Shown in pieces: positions 1-11,226 of a stretch of 64,000 nucleotides of DNA. Origin of the DNA: Yersinia similis (lineage in GTDB: Bacteria; Pseudomonadota; Gammaproteobacteria; Enterobacterales; Enterobacteriaceae); NCBI RefSeq assembly GCF_001053095.1, contig NZ_CGBP01000014.1, forward strand, positions 50,582 through 114,581, in the 5' to 3' direction. The notes under the pieces were generated by a model, which had not been told where the DNA came from, did not search any database, and saw only the letters and a program-made list of their open reading frames with translations. The first letter of the stretch is position 1. Each line of letters begins with the position of its first letter. The position numbers and the translations under genes were made by a program.

Positions 1-147
1 GTGTTGGCCCGCAGGGCGAGTATCAGGATGATACGAGTAAAACCTGCGTTCAGGTTCGAGCCGAGCGAAGCGAGACAGCAACGCGTCAGCGTTGACCCGA
101 AGGGCGAGGCCAGAGGCCGGGTAATCCCGCACGACCCATTATTATAA
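1..147 (+). other. GC-rich open stretch at window edge, unidentified
   Basis: One plus-strand frame is open from the first base to a TAA at 145-147 (48 codons, rich in Arg and charged residues, ending near residues IPHDPLL). The stretch is clearly more GC-rich than the DNA after it and contains a small inverted repeat (AACGC...GCGTT, about 91-104). It may be the tail of a gene starting outside the window, or a non-coding repeat near stable RNA genes. I do not recognise it. From about 150 to 290 I see no gene. Confidence 0.25.
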
Positions 148-290
148 AGCCTATCAATCTCACTTATTCCGTCTCTACCTATTTCCTGTTCACTGCCCCA
201 TGATTTTCAGCTTACCGACCTAAATACCCTAACCTTTCGCCCCCGAGGATAATCACTCGGAAAAATAATTTGATGCTGAATTATAGATAC

Positions 291-310
291 AAAAAAGGCG
301 CCGTAGCGCC
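291..310 (-). terminator. Rho-independent terminator of nupC
   Basis: Read on the minus strand this is a perfect GGCGC/GCGCC stem (297-301 with 306-310), a 4-base loop and then six T residues. It lies about 25 bases past the nupC stop codon and fits a classical intrinsic terminator. Confidence 0.85.
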
Positions 311-335
311 TCGTTAAGAGATAGTTCATCGGTAC

Positions 336-1520
336 TTAGAGCACAAGGCCCGCGATAGAAGCAGACAGCACACTGACCAGCGTGGAGCCATACAACAGCT
401 TCAGACCAAAACGGGAAACCACGTTACCTTGATGCTCATTCAGGCCTTTAATCGCACCGGCGACGATACCGATAGAAGAGAAGTTGGCGAATGAAACCAA
501 GAATACGGACAGAATACCCACACTGCGTGGTGAAAGTTGAGAAGCGACTTTCTGCAAATCTATCATTGCCACGAATTCGTTAGAAACCAGTTTGGTTGCC
601 ATGATACTCCCGACCTGTAAGGCCTCATGGGCAGGGATACCCATCACCCAAGCAAACGGGAAGAACACATAACCCAAAATTCCCTGGAAGCTAATACCGA
701 ATAGTAAGGTGAATAGAGCATTCACCGCAGCAATCAACGCGATAAAACCAATCAACATGGCGGCAACGATAATGGCGACTTTGAAACCGGCCAGAATATA
801 TTCTCCCAGCATTTCAAAGAAGCTTTGGCCTTCGTGCAGATTACTCAGTTGCAAATCTTGTTCTTCGCCCACTTTGTACGGGTTGATCAAGGACAACACG
901 ATAAAGGTACTGAACATGTTGAGTACCAAGGCGGCGACTACAAACTTCGCATCCAGCATGGACATATAAGCGCCAACAATGGACATGGAAACGGTCGACA
1001 TTGCTGTTGCCGCCATGGTGTACATGCGTTTTTCAGACATCTTGCCCAAAATATCTTTATAGGCAATAAAGTTTTCAGATTGCCCGAGAATCAGTGAACT
1101 GACGGCGTTGAATGATTCCAGTTTGCCCATACCGTTAACTTTGGACAGTAATGTACCGATCACACGAATGACGATTGGCAAGACTTTGATATATTGCAAA
1201 ATACCGATTAATGCAGAAATAAAGACAATAGGACACAACACTCTTAGGAAGAAGAACGCGAGACCTTTATCACCCATATCATTAAAGACAAAATCGGTAC
1301 CGGCGGCTGCAAATCCTAGCAATGTGTCGAAAAACCCTGCGAATCCTTTCACAAAACCCAGTCCAGCTTCCGAATGGAGGAAGAAGTATGCCAGCAACAC
1401 TTCTATAACCAACAATTGAATAACAAACCGAATACGGATGCTTTTACGATCTTTACAGATTGCCAAAGCCAATATAGCCACCAAAACGAGGGCTAACGCA
1501 AACTGCAGAATATGGGACAT
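336..1520 (-). CDS. nupC: Nucleoside:H+ symporter NupC (CNT family)
   Basis: Inner-membrane concentrative nucleoside transporter that imports nucleosides with protons for salvage. The 394-residue product has the hydrophobic profile and usual length (about 400 residues) of NupC. CNT signatures are visible: the GQSENF segment in the middle, the [10 protein letters not shown]...SNEF segment in the C-terminal half (both part of the substrate site in CNT structures) and [10 protein letters not shown] near the C terminus. Length and start match E. coli NupC. It is monocistronic, with its own terminator downstream and a candidate CRP site upstream. It is divergent from mntH, the arrangement seen in other enterobacteria. 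Confidence 0.95.
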   Translation of the reverse strand: MSHILQFALALVLVAILALAICKDRKSIRIRFVIQLLVIEVLLAYFFLHSEAGLGFVKGFAGFFDTLLGFAAAGTDFVFNDMGDKGLAFFFLRVLCPIVFISALIGILQYIKVLPIVIRVIGTLLSKVNGMGKLESFNAVSSLILGQSENFIAYKDILGKMSEKRMYTMAATAMSTVSMSIVGAYMSMLDAKFVVAALVLNMFSTFIVLSLINPYKVGEEQDLQLSNLHEGQSFFEMLGEYILAGFKVAIIVAAMLIGFIALIAAVNALFTLLFGISFQGILGYVFFPFAWVMGIPAHEALQVGSIMATKLVSNEFVAMIDLQKVASQLSPRSVGILSVFLVSFANFSSIGIVAGAIKGLNEHQGNVVSRFGLKLLYGSTLVSVLSASIAGLVL

Positions 1521-1637
1521 ATGTGCTCCAAATTTGAGGCAGGCGAGATTTTGGTGGTCATTTTATGTAACGGCCACATTAAAAACGAGATGTATGCCAC
1601 AAATATAAAAACTCACTTTCATAAATGCAAACAAATT

Positions 1638-1653
1638 AGTGGGCTTGATCACA
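1638..1653. promoter_or_regulatory. Candidate CRP-cAMP site upstream of nupC
   Basis: AGTGG-N6-TCACA matches the CRP consensus TGTGA-N6-TCACA at 8 of 10 defined positions. It sits about 120 bases upstream of the nupC start. nupC is CRP/CytR controlled in E. coli, so the position is sensible, but this is a single visual match. Confidence 0.4.
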
Positions 1654-1894
1654 TAAAAAATTATGTTAATAATCTGTATGGTAAGTAGCATAATCACGCA
1701 ATTTATAAATGATTGTAGTTATAAATAATTGTAGTAATCCGTTCTGAAAATAGCGATCTAGTAGCGATGTAGTAATTAACATAATTTTTTCAAAAATCAG
1801 GTAGTAACGATCAGGAACGGCAAGTTATTCAGTGCGGCTATTCATTTGGCATCTACTAGCAAAAAAAAGTAATTTTACCATTACAAATGCGCTT

Positions 1895-1913
1895 GATAAT
1901 TATTCTCATTTAA
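1895..1913 (+). promoter_or_regulatory. Candidate Fur box upstream of mntH
   Basis: This 19-mer starts GATAATTATTCTCATT and matches the Fur consensus GATAATGATAATCATTATC at about 13 of 19 positions. It lies about 55 bases upstream of the chosen mntH ATG. E. coli mntH is repressed by Fur and MntR. I did not find a convincing MntR palindrome. Confidence 0.45.
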
Positions 1914-1966
1914 ATGATAGTAGGAGTAAAACAATAACCGTGCACTTTCCAAGGGGTAAGCCTGAT

Positions 1967-3196
1967 ATGCTGAATGGCCGTGCTGTCGATACATCTCGTC
2001 GCCCATTAAGGAAGATTAAACTCTCCTTGATGGGGCCTGCCTTTATTGCTGCCATTGCTTATATCGATCCCGGTAATTTCGCGACTAATATTCAGGCGGG
2101 GGCCACGTTTGGCTATACTTTGCTATGGGTTGTCGTGTGGGCCAACGTCATGGCGATGTTAGTCCAACTGCTGTCCGCCAAACTGGGTATTGCTACCGGT
2201 AAAAATCTGGCTGAGCATATCCGTGACCGGTTCCCTCGCCCAGTCGTATGGGCTTATTGGGTGCAGGCCGAAATTATCGTGATGGCGACCGATTTGGCTG
2301 AGTTTATCGGGGCGGCTATTGGTTTTAAGTTACTGTTTGGTGTGACGTTACTGCAAGGAGCGGTGCTGACCGGTATTGCCACCTTTCTTATTCTTATGTT
2401 GCAAAATAGGGGGCAAAAGCCTCTCGAATTGGTAATTGGTGGGCTGCTATTGTTTGTCGCCGCGGCTTATATTATTGAACTGATTTTCTCTCAGCCAGAT
2501 ATTGCGGCTCTTGGCCGTGGGATGCTTATCCCAAATTTACCTGATGGTAACGCCGTATTTTTAGCCGCAGGGGTGTTAGGGGCGACTATCATGCCGCACG
2601 TTATTTACCTGCATTCAGCATTAACACAAACAGGGGGGAAAGAGTCTAAAGCTGAACGTTATGCCTCAACCAAGTTTGATGTAGCGATTGCCATGACGAT
2701 TGCAGGCTTTGTTAATTTAGCTATGATGGCGACCGCCGCTGCGGCTTTTCATTTCAATGGTTATGAGAGCATTGCTGAAATCGAAGAGGCTTATGTAACC
2801 TTGCAGCCTCTGTTGGGTAATGCTGCGGCCACTGTTTTTGGTTTGAGCTTAATCGCCGCCGGGCTTTCATCAACGGTCGTGGGTACGCTGGCGGGGCAAG
2901 TGGTCATGCAAGGCTTTGTGCGGTTTTATATACCAATGTGGGTGCGCCGCACGGTCACCATGTTGCCTTCTTTTATCGTCATTTTAGCCGGGATGGATGC
3001 GACACAAATATTGGTGATGAGCCAGGTTTTACTGAGCTTTGGTATTGCGTTGGCACTGGTGCCATTATTGGTTTTCACCGGTAATAAAGAATTGATGGGG
3101 GATCTGGTTGATACAAAAACCACCCAGGTTTTGGGTAAACTGGTTGTCTTGGTTGTGGTTGGATTAAATGCTTATTTACTGATTAGCCTACTTTAG
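1967..3196 (+). CDS. mntH: Mn2+/H+ symporter MntH (NRAMP family)
   Basis: Proton-dependent manganese (and iron) importer of the inner membrane. The product has 409 residues and about 11 hydrophobic segments. Diagnostic NRAMP motifs are present: the DPGNFATN metal-site motif in helix 1 and MPHVIYLHS in helix 6. The open frame runs upstream to 1832, but the ATG at 1967 is preferred. It gives the usual family length, has AAGGGG about 10 bases upstream, and leaves the likely Fur box outside the gene. Expected regulation is by Fur and MntR, and by OxyR in relatives. It is convergent with the ypeC-like gene. Confidence 0.95.
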   Translation: MLNGRAVDTSRRPLRKIKLSLMGPAFIAAIAYIDPGNFATNIQAGATFGYTLLWVVVWANVMAMLVQLLSAKLGIATGKNLAEHIRDRFPRPVVWAYWVQAEIIVMATDLAEFIGAAIGFKLLFGVTLLQGAVLTGIATFLILMLQNRGQKPLELVIGGLLLFVAAAYIIELIFSQPDIAALGRGMLIPNLPDGNAVFLAAGVLGATIMPHVIYLHSALTQTGGKESKAERYASTKFDVAIAMTIAGFVNLAMMATAAAAFHFNGYESIAEIEEAYVTLQPLLGNAAATVFGLSLIAAGLSSTVVGTLAGQVVMQGFVRFYIPMWVRRTVTMLPSFIVILAGMDATQILVMSQVLLSFGIALALVPLLVFTGNKELMGDLVDTKTTQVLGKLVVLVVVGLNAYLLISLL

Positions 3197-3212
3197 ACCC
3201 AATAATAAACCG

Positions 3213-3259
3213 TGTCAGGCGCGTTGCCCCGGTAATAATTCCATGAAAACTGCCTGACA
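3213..3259. terminator. Inverted repeat between mntH and ypeC-like gene
   Basis: TGTCAGGC (3213-3220) and GCCTGACA (3252-3259) form a perfect 8-bp stem around a 31-base loop between two convergent genes. No strong T-run follows, so it is only a possible bidirectional terminator. Confidence 0.3.
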
Positions 3260-3287
3260 GTCTTTATCGAGTCATGACAACGTCTAT

Positions 3288-3701
3288 TTAGTCATCATGA
3301 CGATGACCTCGCCCTTTCTTGTTGTAATGCTTTTTGCCATGTTTGTTGCCATGCTTGTCGTATTTCCAGTAACGGCCCTCATGGTTGTAATAATTTTTCT
3401 TCCACCATCCCCTGTCTTGCCAGCGGCGACCATCCCAGTAATGCCCATTGCGGTTACGTTCACCTAAATTTCGTCCCTGATGGTCCTGCCACCATTGGCG
3501 ATCGCGCCAATCATAGCCATCCCAATAATTACCACGACGATCTTGTTCACCAATTTGCAAAGAAATGCTGGGTAACAATTCAATGCTTTCCGCATTCGCC
3601 ACGGGGGTTAACGGTAACCAGGCGAGTATCGTGGCCAATAATAACGGCTTTAACATTATTGGCTTCAATATTGTCGGTTTAAAAATACCCGTATTTAACA
3701 T
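3288..3701 (-). CDS. ypeC: Secreted DUF2502 protein, YpeC-like
   Basis: Small exported protein of unknown function. The 137-residue product has an N-terminal signal sequence (cleavage likely after VANA), a conserved [14 protein letters not shown] start to the mature part, repeats of the type G-x-YWDG-x-x-W-R-D-R-x-WW, and a very basic Gly/His/Lys/Arg-rich tail. The DUF2502 family (E. coli YpeC) sits next to mntH-nupC in other enterobacteria, which supports orthology. The start at 3701 has AAGGA 7 bases upstream. An internal ATG at 3656 would give a more usual signal peptide length. The His-rich tail suggests metal or polyanion binding, but this is not shown. Confidence 0.8.
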   Translation of the reverse strand: MLNTGIFKPTILKPIMLKPLLLATILAWLPLTPVANAESIELLPSISLQIGEQDRRGNYWDGYDWRDRQWWQDHQGRNLGERNRNGHYWDGRRWQDRGWWKKNYYNHEGRYWKYDKHGNKHGKKHYNKKGRGHRHDD

Positions 3702-3826
3702 CTTTTATCCTTGCTCGGCCTTATTGGCAATGATGTCATCTTAAACAGTGCATTGACGATTGACGTTCGGATAAAACTGTAAAATAAAGTTTTAAGATTT
3801 ATCTGCATGGGCGATAGCCAGCAGTC

Positions 3827-3845
3827 AGGGCACCTGAAGTGCCCT
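3827..3845. terminator. Perfect hairpin downstream of yghZ
   Basis: AGGGCAC and GTGCCCT form a 7-bp perfect stem with a 5-base loop, about 25 bases past the stop of the minus-strand reductase gene. No clear U-tract follows on that strand, so termination is a guess. Confidence 0.4.
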
Positions 3846-3870
3846 AATAATATGTTTGATGGGAAAGTGT

Positions 3871-4860
3871 CTAGGCTAAAATACGTTCGATAGCGTTGAT
3901 TTCTTCATCACTGAAGTCTGTATTGGCTAACATGCCGATAGCATCATCAATCTGGCTGATTTTGCTGGCACCAATCAGCGCAGATGTGACTCTCCCACCA
4001 CGTAACACCCAGGCTAAAGACATCTGTGATAATTTTTGTCCACGATCGAGGGCCAACTCATTCAGTTGGCGTATTTTGAGCAGTTTTTCAGGTGTGAGTT
4101 GTTCAGGACTCAGGAATTTGCTGTTACTGGCTGCACGTGAGTCTTCTGGTATACCTGCCAGATAGCGATCGGTCAATAAACCGCCTGCCAACGGAGAAAA
4201 GGCAATAGAGCCAACACCATATTCATCCAGCGTATCTTGCAAGTCTGCTTCAATCCCGCGTTCAAACATCGAATATTTCGGTTGGTGAATCAGGCAAGGA
4301 GTGCCGAGTGCGAGTAGAATTTCACACGCTTGTTGTGCTTGCTCTGCGGGATAATTAGACAAACCTATATATAGTGCTTTGCCCTGACGCACCAGTAGGT
4401 CCAATGCTGCCATGGTTTCTTCCAGCGGCGTGTTGGGATCAGGGCGGTGGTGATAGAAGATATCGACATAATCCAACCCCATGCGTTGCAGACTTTGATT
4501 GATACTGGCAACCAGATATTTCTTCGACCCCCAGTCACCGTAAGGGCCGGGCCACATGGTATAGCCTGCTTTGGAGGCGATAATCAGTTCATCACGATAA
4601 GGGCGCAGGTCTTGTTGTAGGATGCGGCCAAAATTCAGCTCAGCAGAGCCGGGGGGCGGCCCATAATTATTAGCTAAATCAAAGTGGGTGATGCCATGAT
4701 CAAACGCTCGGTGGATCAGGTTACGGCTGTTTTCATACCGCGTGTTGTCACCAAAATTATGCCAAAGACCGAGAGAAATGGCTGGGAGCTTTAACCCACT
4801 GCGGCCACAACGATGATACTCCATCTCTTGATAGCGAGAGGAACCTGCTTGATAAACCAT
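3871..4860 (-). CDS. yghZ: Aldo-keto reductase, YghZ/Gpr type
   Basis: Cytosolic NADPH-dependent aldo-keto reductase. The E. coli family member YghZ reduces L-glyceraldehyde 3-phosphate and other aldehydes such as methylglyoxal. The 329-residue product shows the catalytic tetrad in context: Asp and Tyr in FDLANNYG, Lys in IIASKAGY and His in FYHHRPDP. The WPGPYGDWGSKKY insertion and the GASK C-terminal cofactor motif are typical of this subgroup. The full family length is present. It is monocistronic. The precise physiological substrate here is inferred. Confidence 0.9.
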   Translation of the reverse strand: MVYQAGSSRYQEMEYHRCGRSGLKLPAISLGLWHNFGDNTRYENSRNLIHRAFDHGITHFDLANNYGPPPGSAELNFGRILQQDLRPYRDELIIASKAGYTMWPGPYGDWGSKKYLVASINQSLQRMGLDYVDIFYHHRPDPNTPLEETMAALDLLVRQGKALYIGLSNYPAEQAQQACEILLALGTPCLIHQPKYSMFERGIEADLQDTLDEYGVGSIAFSPLAGGLLTDRYLAGIPEDSRAASNSKFLSPEQLTPEKLLKIRQLNELALDRGQKLSQMSLAWVLRGGRVTSALIGASKISQIDDAIGMLANTDFSDEEINAIERILA

Positions 4861-4996
4861 GATGGCCTCTATTAGTGATAGCGAACGGCATTAGTGATAG
4901 CAAACAATAATAAAAATAAGCAATATTTTAGTGTATGCGCTTTCGTCGGTTGTGTAAGTTGTGGCGATCACAGTGCTAATCAGAGCGTTATCGTAA

Positions 4997-5875
4997 TTAG
5001 CGTGGTGAGTTAGTGCTTTCCGTTAATTGATCTAATAGCCAATAGCCTGCAGGTCCTGGTGGGTTTTTTTTCGACCAAACCGCATCAATAGAGATCATTT
5101 TTGGCCAACCTTGCACTGGCAAGGTCACCAGTTTCTGACGCCCGAATTGCTCGACTAGCCAACGGGGTAAGATAGCCCAGCCAAAGCCTTGCTCAGCCAT
5201 CTCTAGCAACATCAAATAACTGGGGGCGGACCATGTCAAACCTTGAGATTGATTATGATCAGTACGGTTATAGGTATTCAGACATAGCTGACGCGTGGTG
5301 GCCAATTGCTCATTTTTCAGGTGCGGAAGGGCTGTCAGAGGATGACCGCGTAGCACAAACACCGCCATTTCAGTCTGTGCGGCCAGCCGAATAGACGCAA
5401 TATCAGGGGGATAGCGTTCCTGCATTTCCACGACACCAATATGGGCGCGCTTGAGCTGCAAGAGGTCAATGACATCCTCATCTTCGGCAACCAAACACTC
5501 GAATTCGACATCAGGGTAGCACTGCTCAAAACGGTGTAGCAGATTTTCATGATGTGCTGGCTGATAATAAGTGTCTGACAGGACGAATGTTAATCGTGTC
5601 TCAACTTGACCGGCCAGACGGATAGATAAATCAGTCAGGCGCTCACTGGCGGCCAAAATCTCTTGTACGTGAGCTAATACTCGGCGGCCATGATCGGTTA
5701 ACACTGGCTGACGGGCTTGTCTGTCAAATAAGGTTAAGCCAAGGTCCGCCTCCAGATTTGCGATAGCAGTACTGATGGTTGATTGGCTTTTGCGTAGCTT
5801 ACGGGCTGCCGCTGAGAAAGAGCCAAGGGCCGCAGCCTCAACAAAAGCAATCAATGCTTCAGGAGAATAATGCAT
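4997..5875 (-). CDS. LysR-family transcriptional regulator
   Basis: The 292-residue protein has an N-terminal winged HTH (residues about 3-62, with GSFSAAARKLRKSQSTIS as recognition region) and a C-terminal periplasmic-binding-like effector domain. This is the standard LTTR layout and length. It is transcribed away from the PACE efflux gene with about 100 bases between the starts, the usual geometry for an LTTR controlling its divergent neighbour. Regulation of that pump is an inference, and the inducer is unknown. Confidence 0.9.
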   Translation of the reverse strand: MHYSPEALIAFVEAAALGSFSAAARKLRKSQSTISTAIANLEADLGLTLFDRQARQPVLTDHGRRVLAHVQEILAASERLTDLSIRLAGQVETRLTFVLSDTYYQPAHHENLLHRFEQCYPDVEFECLVAEDEDVIDLLQLKRAHIGVVEMQERYPPDIASIRLAAQTEMAVFVLRGHPLTALPHLKNEQLATTRQLCLNTYNRTDHNQSQGLTWSAPSYLMLLEMAEQGFGWAILPRWLVEQFGRQKLVTLPVQGWPKMISIDAVWSKKNPPGPAGYWLLDQLTESTNSPR

Positions 5876-5978
5876 AATGTATCTATTTTATCGATGGATT
5901 CTATTTTTAATCTATCTTAAAAAGCGATGATAATCACCTGCAACAAGGTGTTATTAAACTTATTTAAGTAGGTATTTT

Positions 5979-6455
5979 ATGCAAGTCCATCACAAATCTT
6001 TGGTTGAACGGGTTATCCATGCTATCGGCTTTGAGGTGATTGCCGTCGCTATTTGTGCGCCGGTCGGGGCATGGCTATTAGATCGTTCAATATTACAAAT
6101 GGGTACGCTGGCGGTGCTTCTCTCTTCAATCGCGATGTTGTGGAACATTGTTTACAACAGCCTGTTTGACTATTTTTGGCCTGTCAGCCGGGTAACAAAA
6201 ACGCTCAAGGTACGGGTATTCCACGCTCTGGGGTTTGAAGGTGGCTTTATTCTGATGGGCTTACCTGTTGCTGCTTTTGCGTTAGGGGTCTCAATGTGGC
6301 AGGCGTTAGTGCTTGAGATTGGTTTCTTCCTGTTCTTCCTGCCCTATACGATGTTTTATAACTGGATGTATGACAGTTTGCGGATGCGGATTATTCGCTC
6401 CCGCCAGGCAACTGAATTGAAACTCGCCTCAGAAAATCGGCGTAGCTCACGCTAA
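5979..6455 (+). CDS. PACE-family multidrug efflux protein
   Basis: Small inner-membrane efflux pump of the proteobacterial antimicrobial compound efflux (PACE/BTP) family, whose members export chlorhexidine, acriflavine and short-chain diamines. The 158-residue product contains two bacterial transmembrane pair repeats, each starting with a similar helix (RVIHAIGFE and RVFHALGFE), and four hydrophobic segments. The Glu in the first repeat (GFE) corresponds to the proton-coupling residue of AceI. It is divergent from a LysR regulator that probably controls it. The natural substrate is unknown. Confidence 0.9.
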   Translation: MQVHHKSLVERVIHAIGFEVIAVAICAPVGAWLLDRSILQMGTLAVLLSSIAMLWNIVYNSLFDYFWPVSRVTKTLKVRVFHALGFEGGFILMGLPVAAFALGVSMWQALVLEIGFFLFFLPYTMFYNWMYDSLRMRIIRSRQATELKLASENRRSSR

Positions 6456-6635
6456 ATTTTTTCTTTGTCCCTATTTTCACGCTGCTCAATCGCGTTGATT
6501 GGGTAAAACTGAAACGTTTTTATGAGATATCAGTCACAAAACAAAGTGGTTTACCGTATTGAGATTGTTGTTTTTCTGGCGTGATTTTACAGTGGGCATA
6601 ATTAAAGCTAAGCATCCTGCAATGGAGAGATTTTG

Positions 6636-7607
6636 ATGACGACTTATGCCCTGGTGGGTGACGTTGGCGGTACGAATGCCCGGTTGGCGCTTTGCGCTGT
6701 TGCTACGGGTGAGATATTGCAAGCAAAGACATATTCAGGGTTGGAATATGAAAGTTTAGAGGATGTAATCAAACAATATCTATCAGAGCATCAGGCCAAG
6801 GTCACCGACGCTTGCATCGCGATTGCCTGCCCGGTTACCGGGGACTGGGTCGCAATGACGAACCATACTTGGGCATTTTCTATTGCGGCCATGCAACAGA
6901 ATCTGGGTCTGGATAATTTGGAAGTGATTAATGATTTCACCGCGGTCTCCATGGCGATCCCCGTGTTATCCACCCAAGACGTTCTGCAATTTGGCGGCAC
7001 TCAACCACAGCCCGGCAAACCGGTGGCGGTGTATGGCGCAGGTACCGGGCTGGGGGTAGCACATTTAGTGAATGTGGGCCGCCGTTGGATTAGTTTACCG
7101 GGAGAAGGTGGCCATGTTGATTTTGCGCCTAATAGTGAAGAAGAAGACCAGATTCTGGCCGTATTGCGCCAAGAACTGGGGCATGTTTCCGCTGAGCGGG
7201 TGTTATCTGGGCCGGGCTTGGTCAATTTATATCGGGCGATTGTGATTGCTGATGCGCGCTTACCTGAGAAACTGGCCCCGAAAGATATTACCGAGCGGGC
7301 GATGGCAGATAGCTGTACCGATTGCCGCCGGGCATTATCACTATTTTGTATAATTATGGGCCGCTTTGGGGGCAATTTAGCCCTTAACCTCAGCACGTTT
7401 GGTGGCGTTTATATTGCCGGTGGTATCGTGCCACGCTTTATGGCGTTCTTTAAAGCCTCTGGCTTCCGCGCTGCGTTTGAAGATAAAGGCCGTTTTAAAG
7501 ATTTCTTACAAGACATTCCGGTATATATGATTACTCATCCACAACCTGGTTTACTGGGGGCCGGTGCCTATTTGCGCCAAACATTGGGGTATGAATTGTC
7601 GATCTGA
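6636..7607 (+). CDS. glk: Glucokinase
   Basis: Cytosolic ATP-dependent glucose kinase producing glucose 6-phosphate. The 323-residue product matches the E. coli Glk type (321 residues). The phosphate-binding motif [12 protein letters not shown] is at the N terminus, followed by [11 protein letters not shown] (catalytic Asp), [11 protein letters not shown] (adenosine/phosphate 2) and [11 protein letters not shown]. The start is the ATG at 6636, preceded by GGAGAG. The in-frame TTG just before it is not needed. The downstream ybiU-like gene is convergent, with a long perfect hairpin between. Confidence 0.95.
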   Translation: MTTYALVGDVGGTNARLALCAVATGEILQAKTYSGLEYESLEDVIKQYLSEHQAKVTDACIAIACPVTGDWVAMTNHTWAFSIAAMQQNLGLDNLEVINDFTAVSMAIPVLSTQDVLQFGGTQPQPGKPVAVYGAGTGLGVAHLVNVGRRWISLPGEGGHVDFAPNSEEEDQILAVLRQELGHVSAERVLSGPGLVNLYRAIVIADARLPEKLAPKDITERAMADSCTDCRRALSLFCIIMGRFGGNLALNLSTFGGVYIAGGIVPRFMAFFKASGFRAAFEDKGRFKDFLQDIPVYMITHPQPGLLGAGAYLRQTLGYELSI

Positions 7608-7641
7608 TTTATCCTGGCCGAGTTATATTCATGATGGGGCG

Positions 7642-7679
7642 ATGATATCTGCCGGGAGATAAATTCCGGCAGATATCAT
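7642..7679. terminator. 14-bp perfect inverted repeat between glk and ybiU-like gene
   Basis: ATGATATCTGCCGG (7642-7655) pairs perfectly with CCGGCAGATATCAT (7666-7679) around a 10-base loop. It lies between the stops of two convergent genes and probably ends transcription from both sides, although no long T-run flanks it. Confidence 0.6.
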
Positions 7680-7689
7680 GCGCAGGAGG

Positions 7690-8973
<1,284 letters not shown>

Positions 8974-9203
8974 TCACAGGTCATTTGTATGTTTTTTGTT
9001 ATGCTAACGTGAATATTATTCAGTCAAAATAGAGAAGAATAAAGGGATGAGGTTAGTCCGAAATTTCCTCTTTTTTTAATGCGTAAAAAATTTGTTATCA
9101 ATCACTCGACACTTATTCAGCGCTAGGATATTTTCATAGACAGATCATCTGATGGTCAGCGTCGCTCGGACGGTCCGGGCGCTTACGTATCCTCGAGGAA
9201 TTT

Positions 9204-10439
9204 ATGGCTGAATTACCTGCTAAACGTCGTTTTACCCGAATTGATCGTCTCCCCCCGTATGTTTTTAATATTACTTCTGAGCTGAAGATGGCCGCCCGGC
9301 GTCGGGGCGAAGATATTATTGACTTCAGCATGGGCAATCCTGACGGCCCGACACCGCCGCATATCGTTGAGAAAATGTGCAGTGTCGCTCAACGTGAAGA
9401 TACTCACGGTTATTCAACTTCACGTGGAATACCGCGCCTGCGTAGAGCGATTTCCCGCTGGTATGCCGATCGCTATCAGGTGGATATCGATCCAGAAAAT
9501 GAAGCTATTGTCACTATCGGTTCTAAAGAAGGGCTGGCTCACCTGATGCTGGCAACGCTGGATCACGGGGATACGGTACTGGTGCCAAACCCCAGCTATC
9601 CGATCCACATTTATGGTGCCGTGATCGCCGGTGCGCAAGTACGGTCAGTGCCATTGACCGAAGGTATTGATTTTTTTGGCGAGCTGGAACGCGCTATCCG
9701 TGAAACCATTCCTAAACCCAAAATGATGATCCTCGGTTTCCCATCAAACCCGACAGCGCAATGTGTTGAGCTGGATTTTTTTGAGCGGGTGGTGGCACTG
9801 GCGAAGCAATACGATGTGCTGGTGGTGCATGATCTGGCTTATGCAGACATCGTTTATGATGGCTGGAAAGCGCCGTCAATTATGCAGGTACCGGGGGCGA
9901 AGGATATTGCGGTAGAATTCTTTACGTTATCCAAAAGTTACAATATGGCTGGTTGGCGGATTGGTTTTATGGTCGGCAATCCTGAATTGGTCAATGCTCT
10001 GGCCCGGATTAAGAGTTACCACGATTACGGTACTTTCACGCCATTACAGGTAGCCGCGATTGCAGCATTGGAAGGCGATCAGCAGTGTGTCCGTGATATT
10101 GCTGAGCAATACCGCCAGCGACGTAATGCCTTAGTGCGTGGGTTACATGAGGCAGGCTGGATGGTTGAGAATCCAAAAGCCTCAATGTATGTCTGGGCAA
10201 AAATTCCAGAACCTTATGCACATTTAGGTTCACTGGAGTTCGCTAAACGCTTGCTGGCAGGGGCGAAAGTGTGTGTCTCGCCGGGGATTGGCTTTGGGGA
10301 CTACGGTGATACGCATGTACGTTTTGCCTTGATTGAGAATCAAGACCGTATTCGCCAGGCAGTGCGTGGGATTAAGAGCATGTTTCGCGCTGATGGTTTG
10401 CTGAAACCGGGCAAATCCTCCCCCAATGAAACGGCCTAA
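9204..10439 (+). CDS. alaC: Alanine transaminase AlaC
   Basis: PLP-dependent cytosolic aminotransferase that makes alanine from pyruvate and glutamate (E. coli YfdZ/AlaC). The 411-residue fold-type I enzyme carries DFSMGNPDGPTPPHIVEKM at the N terminus, GSKEGLAHLM, the conserved NPTAQCV turn, HDLAYADI (cofactor Asp) and the Schiff-base lysine in TLSKSYNMAGWR. The start ATG has a GAGGA ribosome site 5 bases upstream. The ypdK small protein gene, next to alaC in E. coli, also lies nearby here (11.2 kb). Confidence 0.93.
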   Translation: MAELPAKRRFTRIDRLPPYVFNITSELKMAARRRGEDIIDFSMGNPDGPTPPHIVEKMCSVAQREDTHGYSTSRGIPRLRRAISRWYADRYQVDIDPENEAIVTIGSKEGLAHLMLATLDHGDTVLVPNPSYPIHIYGAVIAGAQVRSVPLTEGIDFFGELERAIRETIPKPKMMILGFPSNPTAQCVELDFFERVVALAKQYDVLVVHDLAYADIVYDGWKAPSIMQVPGAKDIAVEFFTLSKSYNMAGWRIGFMVGNPELVNALARIKSYHDYGTFTPLQVAAIAALEGDQQCVRDIAEQYRQRRNALVRGLHEAGWMVENPKASMYVWAKIPEPYAHLGSLEFAKRLLAGAKVCVSPGIGFGDYGDTHVRFALIENQDRIRQAVRGIKSMFRADGLLKPGKSSPNETA

Positions 10440-10593
10440 TCAAACAAAGTCGATTACCCAGTAATTTGCATTTTGGTAAGGTGCTTAGGTGTGTTGCCAA
10501 AATGCCAACTCTATCGCCATGTTCTTAATGTTGTCTTCATCGATTTGCGTCATATTGATTAAATTATTCTTATGCCGCCAACGGAGCGTGGCT

Positions 10594-11118
10594 ATGAAAA
10601 ATCGCTACTCTTTACCCCAAATAGTTCTGCATTGGTTAACTTTATTGATGATCATATTGACCTATTCGGCAATGTTGCTCAGCGATACTGTGCCCGATGA
10701 AGACCGGACATTCGTGAGGAACTTGCATTTTAATTTTGGTATTTCTGTCTGGCTATTAATGTTAGTGCGGCTTTGGTTGCGGCAGAGAAACCTGACACCA
10801 GCCATTTCGCCACCGTTGCCTAATTGGCAGTTATTGGGGGTCCATCTTTCGCATTGGGGGTTGTATTTGATGTTCCTATCACTGCCGATTCTGGGTGTTT
10901 TGACTCAGGCTTATGGTGGAAGAACTTGGCTACTGCTGGGCTGGCAAGTACCGCAGTGGCTCACTCCTAACACTGACGTGCGAGATTACCTTAAGCAAAC
11001 CCATGTGTTCATTGCCAATTTGGGCTATTTCGTGATTGGGATACACGGTATCGCGGCACTGTATCATCACTATATTCGCCGTGATGATACTTTGCGCAGA
11101 ATGATGCCTGGAAAATGA
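10594..11118 (+). CDS. Cytochrome b561 family protein
   Basis: Inner-membrane di-heme cytochrome b561 that transfers electrons from the quinone pool. The 174-residue product has four hydrophobic segments and matches the length of E. coli CybB (176 residues). Candidate heme His residues lie in IVLHWLTLL (helix 1), VHLSHWGLYL (helix 3) and IGIHGIAALYHHY (helix 4). The frame is open from 10489, but the ATG at 10594 fits the family N terminus and has ACGGAG upstream. The short cytosolic tail ends RRMMPGK. It is monocistronic. Confidence 0.9.
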   Translation: MKNRYSLPQIVLHWLTLLMIILTYSAMLLSDTVPDEDRTFVRNLHFNFGISVWLLMLVRLWLRQRNLTPAISPPLPNWQLLGVHLSHWGLYLMFLSLPILGVLTQAYGGRTWLLLGWQVPQWLTPNTDVRDYLKQTHVFIANLGYFVIGIHGIAALYHHYIRRDDTLRRMMPGK

Positions 11119-11226
11119 TCCAAGCATTCGAGATGACAAAGGGCGCTGATGTGCCCCGAGCCCGAGGTTGATGTTAATGACTGAGGGCCAGCGGTGGAGA
11201 GAATAAGCAGTAAGTAAAGCGCTGCC

